A stretch of 55,535 nucleotides of DNA from a virus: positions 1 to 55,535 of IMG/VR virus record IMGVR_UViG_3300030677_000007, one strand, 5' to 3'. Positions 31,456 through 38,527 of this stretch are shown piece by piece (the first letter of the stretch is position 1; the number at the start of each line of letters is the position of its first letter). The translations under genes and the position numbers were made by a program. The notes below the pieces were generated by a model. The model searched no databases. It was not told where the DNA came from and worked only from the letters and a program-made list of their open reading frames with translations.

Positions 31456-31749
31456 GTGGCTGAATCCGAGGAGGCCCGACAGGTGTTCGATGCGCTGGAT
31501 CGGCTGGAGGCGATCAAGGATCCCTTGGAGCGGGCGAGGGCCATCAGCGAGCACCTGGCGGACGCCCGGGTGCGAAACCCGAGGCTGACGCAGCAGCGGC
31601 GGGCGGTCGTCCAGGAGCTGCGGGCGCAGGGGTTGTCGCTCAGGAAGATCGCCGCGGCGGTGGGCACGTCACTCGGGACAGTGCAGGACATCCTGCGGGG
31701 TTACAGCAGCTCGTGGAGTGAGCGACCGAAGGCGCCCGACGGCGACTGA
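31456..31749 (+). CDS. Small helix-turn-helix protein, candidate regulator of the DUF2637 operon
   Basis: 97 residues, GTG start after GGAGGGA. Residues 1-45 are a charged helix (EEARQVFDALDRLEAIKDPLERARAI). Residues 46-85 hold a homeodomain or resolvase-like HTH: TQQRRAVVQELRAQGLSLRKIAAAVGTS followed by LGTVQDILRGY. There is no catalytic domain, so it likely acts as a DNA-binding regulator. Such small HTH proteins stand beside plasmid and AICE-type genes in Streptomyces. Confidence 0.75.
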   Translation: MAESEEARQVFDALDRLEAIKDPLERARAISEHLADARVRNPRLTQQRRAVVQELRAQGLSLRKIAAAVGTSLGTVQDILRGYSSSWSERPKAPDGD

Positions 31750-31765
31750 GACGCCGTCCAGGTGG

Positions 31766-31781
31766 TACGGAACCTTCCGTA
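31766..31781. promoter_or_regulatory. Perfect short inverted repeat upstream of a plus-strand gene
   Basis: TACGGAA-CC-TTCCGTA lies 17 bases upstream of the next ATG. The two 7-base arms with a two-base centre have the same geometry as the larger palindrome 360 bases away. It may be an operator over the promoter of the following gene. Confidence 0.45.
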
Positions 31782-31798
31782 GATGCACACTCGAACAC

Positions 31799-32212
31799 AT
31801 GTACGAACGGCAGCGCTTTCAGACTCCTCCGTGGCCGCCCGGCGTCCCCCGGCCAGGGGACGTCACCTGGCCCGACGGCGCTGTCCGGTGGCTGAGCGAC
31901 GCATTCCCGGGCGACGCGTGGCGACACCGGGTCCTGGCCGGCCACCCCTGGATGCTCACGATCACCCTGGCGGCGCAGCTGCGCGCCGACATCGAGGTGC
32001 TGCGTGAGGAGTACCGGATCACGGCCCGCTCCTGGGGCCGTCTACTGCCACCCGCCACGGCGAAGGCACTGCTGGACGCGACGGAGAAGGAAGGTCGGCG
32101 GCTCAAGGTCATGCTCGACTACGTGCTCGCCCTGGAGCATGCCCTGTCGCCGACCAAGCCGGAGCTCAAGCCGGAGCCGGTGCCGGGTGGGGATGTCAGC
32201 GCGGCGCCGTAG
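31799..32212 (+). CDS. Hypothetical protein, possible short-leader transcript
   Basis: 137 residues from ATG (MYERQRFQ). The N-terminal 60 residues are Pro/Trp-rich (PPWPPGVPRPGDVTWPDGAVRWL); the rest is helical (LRADIEVLREEYRITARSWGRLLPPATAKALLDATEKEGRRLKVMLDYVLALEHAL cut into several helices), with a Pro-rich tail. No ribosome site precedes the ATG, so it may be leaderless or use another start. Family not recognised. Confidence 0.6.
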   Translation: MYERQRFQTPPWPPGVPRPGDVTWPDGAVRWLSDAFPGDAWRHRVLAGHPWMLTITLAAQLRADIEVLREEYRITARSWGRLLPPATAKALLDATEKEGRRLKVMLDYVLALEHALSPTKPELKPEPVPGGDVSAAP

Positions 32213-32260
32213 CGGGCGCACCCAGGCCGCTTACCGTGGCGCCTGCGGGCAGAGCGCGAG

Positions 32261-32299
32261 AGTGGGGCCGGTCCCGATGCGCGGGAGGCCGGCCCCACT
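32261..32299. terminator. Bidirectional hairpin between convergent genes
   Basis: AGTGGGGCCGG (32261-32271) pairs perfectly with 32289-32299 around 17 bases. It lies between a plus-strand gene ending at 32212 and a minus-strand gene ending at 32303, where a shared terminator is expected. T tracts are poor. Confidence 0.6.
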
Positions 32300-32302
32300 T
32301 CA

Positions 32303-32464
32303 CTACAGGGCCGCGACGACTGCGCTCGCGAGCACGCCGGCCGCTGCCAGTGCACCGCTGCTGACGCCGAGCGACGCCGCCTGCTTGCGGATGGCGCCGT
32401 CCAGGAGCTGGTCCAGAACCACCAGCGCACCCAGGACGATGAAGCCCTTGGTCTTGTTTGACAT
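32303..32464 (-). CDS. Small membrane protein
   Basis: 53 residues, ATG with a strong GGGAGG 8 bases upstream. The sequence begins MSNKTKGFIVLGALVVLDQLLDG, has a short basic turn (IRKQAAS) and ends with a second Ala-rich hydrophobic segment (ALAAAGVLASAVVAAL). It has two membrane helices with both ends probably on the same side. It is monocistronic with its own terminator. Could be a toxin-like, signalling or exclusion peptide; function unknown. Confidence 0.7.
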   Translation of the reverse strand: MSNKTKGFIVLGALVVLDQLLDGAIRKQAASLGVSSGALAAAGVLASAVVAAL

Positions 32465-32637
32465 GTGATCACCTCCCGTCCGATGTGGGGTTGTTGGGAC
32501 CCGTGTTGAGCGTATGGGGCACTGGGGCGATACGGGAAGGAATCAATTTCTATGCGCTCACCAGCGGTGTTATGGCTCTGCCATGACAGGCACCACCTAC
32601 CGTGATCCACATCGATCGGCAGCCCGCGATGGTTCGG

Positions 32638-32841
32638 TCAGACCCCGGGCAGCTGGTCCTGATCGATGTGCCAGCCGCGCGGGGGCGGTGGTGTCTGGTG
32701 CCGGCAGACTGGGCCGCGCCCGTACAGACGCGACTCGGCGTCTGTGAGGGCGCGGTGGCAGCGGTCGCACTCGACGTACCGGGGCTCAGCGGCGAGGGGC
32801 TGAGTGCCCGGGATCTGCGGCTGGATGGGCCTGCGGGTCAC
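32638..32841 (-). CDS. DUF6011-like zinc-ribbon protein
   Basis: 67 residues, GTG start overlapping the previous stop (GTGA). Residues 25-47 carry ECDRCHRALTDAESRLYGRGPVC, a C-x2-C...S...YG..C pattern also seen in the SWIM protein of this genome. This is the DUF6011-type metal-binding motif of actinomycete mobile elements. Biochemical role not known. Confidence 0.7.
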   Translation of the reverse strand: MTRRPIQPQIPGTQPLAAEPRYVECDRCHRALTDAESRLYGRGPVCRHQTPPPPRGWHIDQDQLPGV

Positions 32842-33449
32842 GACTGCACGCTGCCCTGTGCGACTCGGGCCCGCCGGGCCTGGGCAAGCTTCTTCTCCCG
32901 GTTGCAAGCCTGGCAGTACGCCCGGCCGTCCGGCGTCCGCCGGCCTTCGACGTCCTGGTCGTGGCCGTGCACACAGGCTGGCCGTGCCGGGTGCTTCCCG
33001 AGGATGGTCCGCAGCGCGTCACGGTCACGCAGCCGGGTCGTGAGGTCATCGACATGCTCGGGCGCGATGCACTGCCTATGCCCGCACTCGGCGAAGGCAC
33101 GCCCTTGGGCGTCACGGCCGGTCCGGATCCGGAAGGCGATCGCCGCCGGGCTGTACGACGTCTCCCGGTACCGCAAGACCGGCGTGCCGGACCGGCTGGC
33201 CCGCTCGCCCACCCAGTCCAGGTGGCCGCCGTCGACAGGGCGAGTGAGACTCCGCCACTTCTCCTCCAGCGTGAGCGGCTGGTTCTCGTAGACCGGGTTG
33301 GTCGGCAGTCCGGCCTCGTTGCGGATGCGGCGGACGTCGCGCCGGTCCATGTGCAGCTCGCGCGCGAGGGCTTGCGTGGTCCAGCCCTGGGCTGCCAGTT
33401 CGAGCAGCCGTGCGTGCTTGGCGGCGAGTTCGGATCGGCTGGGTGGCAT
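32838..33449 (-). CDS. HTH plus HNH-like endonuclease
   Basis: 203 residues, ATG start. Residues 12-50 are an HTH (LLELAAQGWTTQALARELHMDRRDVRRIRNEAGL in part). Residues 110-200 carry His/Cys clusters (AECGHRQCIAPEHVDDL, CVHGHDQDVEGRRT, GRAYCQACNREKK), similar to HNH/Zn-finger nucleases encoded by actinophages. It may be a phage DNA-processing or mobile nuclease. It is coupled to the zinc-ribbon gene downstream. Confidence 0.65.
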   Translation of the reverse strand: MPPSRSELAAKHARLLELAAQGWTTQALARELHMDRRDVRRIRNEAGLPTNPVYENQPLTLEEKWRSLTRPVDGGHLDWVGERASRSGTPVLRYRETSYSPAAIAFRIRTGRDAQGRAFAECGHRQCIAPEHVDDLTTRLRDRDALRTILGKHPARPACVHGHDQDVEGRRTPDGRAYCQACNREKKLAQARRARVAQGSVQS

Positions 33450-33511
33450 CGACTGCTCCCTTACTGTTGGCTGGTTGGGGCCGCGCCGGGCTGGCGCGGC
33501 CCAGGGCGGGA

Positions 33512-33913
33512 TCAGGGGTGGTTGCGGTATTGGTCGCGCACGAGGTAGGTCGCGTAGTTCAGGGCTTCGTAGCGGCTCGTGAAGCCACCGAGCTGCCGAC
33601 GCTTGCGGCCCGTGCGCCAGACAGCGCGCCACTTGCCGTTCGGTGCGCGTTCGGCCCGAGGGGCGCTGGCGACGCCTTCGGACTGCCGCTCGGTGCCGGC
33701 CGCGCGGGCCGAGACCCAGTCGCGGGGCTGTTCGCTGACCGGGAGCGCGTCGATCGCGTGAACCAGGGCGAGGGCAGCGACGGCCAGGGCGTCGTCAGCG
33801 CGGGCTGCCCAGGCGTCGGCGTTCGGGTCGCCCTCCGGGGCGTACTCGGCCTGGGCACAGTCCAGGGCGGCGGCGATCAGGGCATCCTGCTCGACTGCCG
33901 GGTATGCGGGCAT
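33512..33913 (-). CDS. Hypothetical protein with AP2/integrase-like C-terminus
   Basis: 133 residues, ATG start. The N-terminal 60 residues are Ala-rich helices (ALIAAALDCAQAEYAPEG, DALAVAALALVHAIDAL). The C-terminal 45 residues (APNGKWRAVWRTGRKRRQLGGFTSRYEALNYATYLVRDQYR) look like a three-strand DNA-binding unit of the AP2 or integrase arm type. A DNA-binding role is inference. Confidence 0.62.
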   Translation of the reverse strand: MPAYPAVEQDALIAAALDCAQAEYAPEGDPNADAWAARADDALAVAALALVHAIDALPVSEQPRDWVSARAAGTERQSEGVASAPRAERAPNGKWRAVWRTGRKRRQLGGFTSRYEALNYATYLVRDQYRNHP

Positions 33914-33952
33914 GCGGATCCTCCTGGGTTGGCGGGTTGATGGTTGGCGGGT

Positions 33953-34504
33953 TCAGCCGGGTAGGCAGCCGTTGGCGTGCAGGATCTGGCCGTTGGCGCG
34001 CGGGGTGCCGCAGTCCTTGCACCGGTCGGTGGCCGAGGGCTCCGGCCGCGCACCGACAGAGGCGGCGGTCAGCTGACGGAGCCGCTGGTACTTCTCCTCG
34101 GTGGTGTGGCCGTCCCAGCCGATGGCGAACGGATCGGCCCAGGAGACGTGATCGAACAGGTCGAGGTCGTCGGGGTTGATGTGCCAGCACATCTGGCCGG
34201 CGTCCGGCTCGACCATGAGGACGGGCCAGGTTGGGACGTCCGGGTCGCTGTAGGCGAGGTGAGCCTGATGGCGGGCGGCGAAGTCCGCGAGCAGGTAGGC
34301 GCATTCGCGGTAGGCCGCGCTTCGCTCTGCGTGTGCCTGCTCCAGCTCGGCACGGAGACGCTGCACCTCGACCTGGAGATCCAGTGCGATCTCGTGGAGG
34401 GCTTCCTCGTTGCCATCGTTGTACGTCGCCGTGGACCAGGTGCTCGTGCGCTCGCCGTACTGGGCGAGACGAACCTCGGCGGGGATGAGCTGCCTGTCGG
34501 TCAT
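33953..34504 (-). CDS. Hypothetical protein with C-terminal Cys motif
   Basis: 183 residues, ATG overlapping the preceding stop (ATGA). A coiled helix lies at 30-75 (QVEVQRLRAELEQAHAERS), then a hydrophobic-aromatic domain (PTWPVLMVEPDAGQMCWHINPDDLDLFDHVSW). CKDCGTPRANG...NGC at the end may bind zinc. Co-translated with the next gene upstream; no family recognised. Confidence 0.65.
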   Translation of the reverse strand: MTDRQLIPAEVRLAQYGERTSTWSTATYNDGNEEALHEIALDLQVEVQRLRAELEQAHAERSAAYRECAYLLADFAARHQAHLAYSDPDVPTWPVLMVEPDAGQMCWHINPDDLDLFDHVSWADPFAIGWDGHTTEEKYQRLRQLTAASVGARPEPSATDRCKDCGTPRANGQILHANGCLPG

Positions 34505-34767
34505 TGCTGCTCTCCGATGGTGGGGAAGGTGAAGACGGCCGCATCGCTGGGCACGGGCAGTCCGTAGTGCTCGTCCTCGCGCGGGGGCCACAGGGAGACC
34601 GTCAGCGGGCCGGTCCAGGAGTGTGCGGTGCGGGTTTCGGCAGCCAGCTCGGCAGCGAACGCAGCCGGATCGGCCGGGGCGTGCTGGCGGGCACCGTAGG
34701 ACGCGCGCCACGTCTCGCCTGGGTAGGCGGGGCGCGGGTGCTCGATGGCATAAACGATCTCGGTCAA
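34501..34767 (-). CDS. Hypothetical protein
   Basis: 88 residues from TTG with AGGAG seven bases upstream. Compact alpha/beta sequence (MTEIVYAIEHPRPAYPGETW, DPAAFAAELAAETRTAHSWTG, LTVSLWPPREDEHY). Overlaps the next gene (ATGA). Function unknown. Confidence 0.65.
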   Translation of the reverse strand: MTEIVYAIEHPRPAYPGETWRASYGARQHAPADPAAFAAELAAETRTAHSWTGPLTVSLWPPREDEHYGLPVPSDAAVFTFPTIGEQQ

Positions 34768-34847
34768 GGGGTTTCTCCTAGGGGTGTTGTGAAGGGCGGC
34801 TGAGTGCCTGATGGGCTGCGCGAGCGAGTCGCGCAGCCGACCGGCGA

Positions 34848-35054
34848 TCAGACGTTGAGCGTCGAGACTCGGCGTTCGGCCCTCTCGGCGACCTGGCGAG
34901 CGAAGGCGCTACCGCCGGGGACCGCGCACATGCCGGTGAACTCGCCGGTGGCGGGGTCCACGGAGACCTGGAAGCCGTGGCCAGCGGCGAAGGCTTCGCT
35001 GGCGGCTTTGGCGTAGTGGGCGATGGTCTCGGGCTGGTACTGGAAGTTCGACAC
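34848..35054 (-). CDS. Small hypothetical protein
   Basis: 68 residues, GTG after GGAGCCCCCC. Begins MSNFQYQPETIAHYAKAASEAFAAGHGF and has a short beta part (QVSVDPATGEFTGMC), then basic helices (FARQVAERAERRVSTLN). No known motif. Confidence 0.62.
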   Translation of the reverse strand: MSNFQYQPETIAHYAKAASEAFAAGHGFQVSVDPATGEFTGMCAVPGGSAFARQVAERAERRVSTLNV

Positions 35055-35084
35055 GGGGGGCTCCAGGTGATGGGGGTGGGTGTT

Positions 35085-35441
35085 TCAGGCGGCGAGCAGG
35101 ATGGTGGCGGCGGCGCGGTGGTAGCAGACGTGCAGGCCGCGGAGGCCGGCCGCGCATGTGCAGGCTTCGGGGGCGGTGAGGTAGGTCCCCGTGCCGTCCG
35201 ACCGGACGACGCGGAAGACCCGGGGGCGGATGGCGACCAGGCCACCGAGCTCGATCAGCTCCATAGCCTTGGTGACCGTGGAGCCCTTGAACTGGCTGGC
35301 GGCCTTGGCCTTGGCGGCGGCGGTGACCTTGGCGCGGCAGGTGCGGCCGTAGCCACGGGCGATGCTTTCGGCGGAGCGGAGGGCGCGGTGGCAGCGGAGG
35401 CAACGGCGTTGCCCGGTGGTCTCGTTCAAGGTGCTGTGCAC
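35085..35441 (-). CDS. DUF6011 zinc ribbon plus SWIM-type zinc finger protein
   Basis: 118 residues, GTG with GAGAGG upstream. Residues 12-37 (RRCLRCHRALRSAESIARGYGRTC) match the DUF6011 pattern. Residues 85-110 (YLTAPEACTCAAGLRGLHVCYHRAAATI) contain the C-x-C-x-n-C-x-H SWIM signature. SWIM domains usually mediate nucleic-acid or protein contacts. The gene is transcribed away from the four-palindrome array, which probably controls it. Confidence 0.75.
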   Translation of the reverse strand: MHSTLNETTGQRRCLRCHRALRSAESIARGYGRTCRAKVTAAAKAKAASQFKGSTVTKAMELIELGGLVAIRPRVFRVVRSDGTGTYLTAPEACTCAAGLRGLHVCYHRAAATILLAA

Positions 35442-35482
35442 GGCTGGCCTCTCACCTGCGCGGTCCGGCCGATCACCGTCCC

Positions 35483-35585
35483 TTGTAGCTACAAACCTAG
35501 GCGTTTCGTAGCTACGAATCAAGAGGTTCGCGCAAGATTTCGTAGCTACGAAATGACACCCGGACCGTTGCTGCTCGTAGCTACA
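35483..35585. promoter_or_regulatory. Array of four GTAGCTAC palindromes in a divergent control region
   Basis: Perfect palindromes with core GTAGCTAC lie at 35485-35492, 35508-35515, 35542-35549 and 35577-35584, with centres 23, 34 and 35 bp apart. Flanks extend symmetry: TTG..CAA, TTC..GAA, TTTC..GAAA and a partial fourth. They fill the gap between the minus-strand SWIM gene and a plus-strand small gene. They should bind a dimeric regulator, or a partition or replication protein. Confidence 0.75.
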
Positions 35586-35603
35586 GGCCGCTACCCTTCG
35601 GCC

Positions 35604-35831
35604 ATGGCTCCCGACGACTACGACCAGCCCCGCCAGTTCCGCGCACCCGACGACGAATGGATCCCCTTCGAGGCTGCGACCCGCGCGCAGCACCCGACGG
35701 GTCGCAGCCCGCGGGCGCCGGTCCTGCGGGAGTTCATCCGCTGGTACATGCGCCGGCCGGGAGCGAAGCTGCCGGAGCGCCCGCCCGCCGGACCGTGGTC
35801 GACGTCCAAGAGCGGCCCACCAGCCGAGTAG
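35604..35831 (+). CDS. Small hypothetical protein next to the palindrome array
   Basis: 75 residues from ATG (MAPDDYDQPRQFR). Acidic N-terminus with WIPFEAATRAQHP, then a basic LREFIRWYMRRPGAKLPERP region. The last palindrome overlaps its leader, only 20 bases from the start. It could be the DNA-binding partner of the array, but no HTH or ribbon-helix-helix is convincing. Confidence 0.6.
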   Translation: MAPDDYDQPRQFRAPDDEWIPFEAATRAQHPTGRSPRAPVLREFIRWYMRRPGAKLPERPPAGPWSTSKSGPPAE

Positions 35832-35889
35832 CCGCCCCGCCGCGCAGCCGATCGTCAATGCCGGCCGGCCCTTCCTGGTGGCTGCTGCT

Positions 35890-36210
35890 TCACCAGGTCC
35901 CGCCGATCCGGGCGGCCTCGTAGTCCTGCTGCGACACGCACACCGAGCCGGTGTGCTTCCCAGAGCGGAGGTGGAGCTCCCAGCAGTCGGGGTCGGTGAT
36001 CGTGACCGGGAACCAGCTGGTGATGGTGCTGTGGCAGGAGTAGCGCTTGCCGTAGCCCGAGCAGCGGCTGCCGTAGATCGGCTCCATCTGGATGTACTGG
36101 CTCTGGGGCCGGTATTCCTTGCTGGTGATGGTGCCGTGGGTGATGCCGCCGCAGGCCGTGAGGACGGCGGTAGCGGCGGCGGTGAGGGCTGCAGTGATCC
36201 GGCGGTTCAT
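35890..36210 (-). CDS. Lipoprotein (candidate superinfection-exclusion protein)
   Basis: 106 residues, ATG overlapping the preceding stop (ATGA). The N-terminus is MNRRITAALTAAATAVLTACGG, a lipoprotein signal with lipobox LTAC and lipidated Cys 20. The mature part has four further cysteines (SRCSGYGKRYSC, DPDCW, SVCVS), suggesting disulfides on the outer face. Exported lipoproteins of temperate phages often block DNA injection by related phages. That role is inferred from class and early-region location only. Confidence 0.75.
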   Translation of the reverse strand: MNRRITAALTAAATAVLTACGGITHGTITSKEYRPQSQYIQMEPIYGSRCSGYGKRYSCHSTITSWFPVTITDPDCWELHLRSGKHTGSVCVSQQDYEAARIGGTW

Positions 36211-37028
36211 CGGTGGTGTCCGTTCTGGGTGGTGGGGGTGGCCCGGCGCTCGGCGGCGTCGAGGGCGGTGGCGAGCTGCGCGAGGTCGTGCCAGGCCCAG
36301 AAGCGCCGGCCGCGGTCGTCCAGGCCGACGGGAGCGGTGCAGCTCCTCCCGGTCGAGCAAGTCACCGTCGGCGGCTCGTCGACCGGGTGGTGAAGGCGGA
36401 GCTCGGCGCCGCACCAGGGGCATGGCCGGTCGGGGATGACGGTGGACAGGGTGCCGATGCCGAGGACGCTGAGGATCCGGCGGGCGGCGTGGTCGGCGAT
36501 GATGGCGACGTCGCGGGCGAGCTGGGGCGGGATGGGGCGGAACAGGCCGTCGCCCAGGTCGTCGTCGGCCAGGCGGCCGTCGATGTAGACGGCGCCCCAG
36601 TGGACGCCGCGGGCCCAGGAGGCGTTGTAGTGCCAGCGGCGCGGGTCGGTGCGGTCGAGGTCAGCGGCGGCGCGTAGGCCAGCGGCGAGCTGGGCGCCGC
36701 CCTTGGTGCCGTCGTGGATGCGCGGAGGCTGGATCGGAGGCCGTTGGCAGGCGGCGGCGACCTGGTCGGCCAGGGCGAGGATCTCGGTGGTGAGGTCGTC
36801 GACGGCCTGGGCGGCGTCGAGGTTGAGGGGCGCTGGGGAGTCGCCGAGCGCGTCGCTGGAGCGCTCAGCTCGTTCAACCGCGGCTTCCGCGTCGCGGCGG
36901 GCCCACATCTCGGTGGTGAGTCGCTGCGGCGGCCACACGGGCTGCGGGTCGGTGTCGATGGCGGCCAAGAGGTCTCCCCAGTACTGGCGGATGAGGGCGA
37001 GGTTGCGGCGGGTCTCGGCGGTGGTCAC
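36207..37028 (-). CDS. Hypothetical protein with C-terminal zinc ribbon
   Basis: 273 residues, GTG after GGGAGAA. The N-terminal 100 residues are helical. The centre has WHYNASWARGVHWGAVYIDGRL and DHAARRILSVLGIG. Near 205-235 lies CPWCGAELRLHH...VTCSTGRSC, a four-Cys ribbon, followed by RRFWAWHDLAQLATAL. Family not named, but the ribbon and size recall phage DNA-metabolism accessory proteins. Confidence 0.68.
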   Translation of the reverse strand: MTTAETRRNLALIRQYWGDLLAAIDTDPQPVWPPQRLTTEMWARRDAEAAVERAERSSDALGDSPAPLNLDAAQAVDDLTTEILALADQVAAACQRPPIQPPRIHDGTKGGAQLAAGLRAAADLDRTDPRRWHYNASWARGVHWGAVYIDGRLADDDLGDGLFRPIPPQLARDVAIIADHAARRILSVLGIGTLSTVIPDRPCPWCGAELRLHHPVDEPPTVTCSTGRSCTAPVGLDDRGRRFWAWHDLAQLATALDAAERRATPTTQNGHHR

Positions 37029-37121
37029 GATGGTTCTCCCTGGTCAGGCGGGGGTACGGTGATCACAGCCGGGGGGCGCGCCGGATGCTCTGGCCGGGCG
37101 GGCGCGCCCTACAGGTGGAGG

Positions 37122-37277
37122 TCAGCGGCGGTGAGTCCAGCTGAGGCAGGCCGTCAGCACCGAGAAGACCAGCCACGCTGCAGCTGCCAGCAGGTAGTTC
37201 GGGTCACGGAGGGCGACCGCCATGCCGATCATGGCTCCGACGGCGTTGCCTTGGAGGAATCCGATGCTGTACCTCAC
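37122..37277 (-). CDS. Small membrane protein
   Basis: 51 residues, GTG overlapping the coiled-coil gene stop (GTGA). Two hydrophobic helices (IGFLQGNAVGAMIGMAVAL and LLAAAAWLVFSVLTACLSW) flank RDPNY, and the tail is THRR. Translational coupling to the long coiled-coil protein suggests that the two work together, possibly anchoring it at the membrane. Confidence 0.68.
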   Translation of the reverse strand: MRYSIGFLQGNAVGAMIGMAVALRDPNYLLAAAAWLVFSVLTACLSWTHRR

Positions 37278-38527
37278 CGGCCACCGTCCAGGGCGGTCAC
37301 CGTGGCGTGATCCGGCAGCGATCCGGTGCGCACGTACGCGGGAGTGTGCTCGTCGCTGTCAGCCCAGCGGACGCGGCGCCTCCCCGAGGCGTCGAGCTGG
37401 TCGAGCAGTTCGGCCACGTACGTCACCCGGACGACTCCATCGCCGTACGCGGTCGGGTAGTCCACCGCTGGCAGCGTGCTGACCTGCTGATTTGCTGCCG
37501 AGTGGACGTGCCGCGGTACCGGGGGCCCGGGCTGGCCCAGCGGCCGGCAGACGGCGAGCTGCTGGCGAGTTTCCTGCAGGGTCTTTTCCAGGTCGGCGAT
37601 GTACCGGCGTGCCTGCCCCATCTGGAGCAGGTACTCGGCGAGAGACACAGAGGTGGGGGAGGCGCGGCGCCTGGTCTCGGCCAGGGCGCGGGTCAGGTCC
37701 GCGATCTGGGCCCGGTCTGTTGTGGCTGCTACTGCCTGGGCTTCCACGTACGCCATGGCGGTGTCGGCCCGGGCGGCCTGCCGCTGGGCCTCGGCGATGG
37801 TGCTCCGCCAGCGCCGCTCGAACTCGTCCCGGGCATCCCGGATGCTCTGCGTCTGGCGGCCGTGCGCGCCGATCAGCTGTGCCATACGGTCGCTGAGGCG
37901 CTGATGCTCGGGGGTGAGCTCCTTCACCCGGGCAGCGAGCGTGTCCCGCTCCTGGGTGACGTCTCGGAGTTGCTGCTCGGCGGCGGCGCGGAGCCGGAGC
38001 TCGGCCGCGTGCTGCTCCTCAACGCCGAGCAGGTGGGTGCTGCGCTTGTGCGCGTAGTCCGCGTTGGCCTGGGCCTTCCGGACCTCGCGGATGTGCTGGC
38101 TGCGGGAGATCAGGTCGGTCCGCCACTTGTGGCGGGTCTTGGACGCGGGCAGCAGCGCGTGCCAGTCGTCGAGTTGCTGCTCTCGGACGAACCCGCTGCG
38201 GAGTCGCTTCCCGGACCAGCTGTAGATGCTGGACTCGGCGTCTGTGAACTCGCGCAGCACGTCGTCGAGGGCGGTGGCGAGCAGGTTCGCGCGGCGGTCC
38301 TGGCGCTGGGCCTCCTTGATGAGGCTGGCCTTCACCGCCTGGTCGTGCTCCTGCTGCTTCAGCGCCCGGGTCATGACCTCCCGGTCGGTGGCCAGCTGCT
38401 CCTGGAGGGCGCGGTTCTGGGTGGTGAGACGGTCGAGGGAGCTGTCGAGCGACAGGGCCTCCGAGGGGGACACGGGGCGTCCCGCGGCGACGTTGGCGGT
38501 GAGGAAGGCGCGGAGGTTGCGGTTCAC
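37274..38527 (-). CDS. Large coiled-coil protein of the early operon
   Basis: 417 residues, GTG overlapping the XRE-gene stop. Residues 25-85 and 150-330 are long charged coiled coils rich in Gln/Arg/Ala/Glu (LRAAAEQQLRDVTQERD, ARDEFERRWRSTIAEAQRQ). They flank a Trp-containing section (SIYSWSGKRLRSGFV, DDWHALLP). The last 80 residues are globular (AVDYPTAYGDGVVRVTYVAELLDQLDASGRRRVRWADSDE in parts). It resembles structural scaffolds or KfrA-like coiled coils. No Walker motif, so not an SMC ATPase. Function unknown. Confidence 0.68.
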   Translation of the reverse strand: MNRNLRAFLTANVAAGRPVSPSEALSLDSSLDRLTTQNRALQEQLATDREVMTRALKQQEHDQAVKASLIKEAQRQDRRANLLATALDDVLREFTDAESSIYSWSGKRLRSGFVREQQLDDWHALLPASKTRHKWRTDLISRSQHIREVRKAQANADYAHKRSTHLLGVEEQHAAELRLRAAAEQQLRDVTQERDTLAARVKELTPEHQRLSDRMAQLIGAHGRQTQSIRDARDEFERRWRSTIAEAQRQAARADTAMAYVEAQAVAATTDRAQIADLTRALAETRRRASPTSVSLAEYLLQMGQARRYIADLEKTLQETRQQLAVCRPLGQPGPPVPRHVHSAANQQVSTLPAVDYPTAYGDGVVRVTYVAELLDQLDASGRRRVRWADSDEHTPAYVRTGSLPDHATVTALDGGR

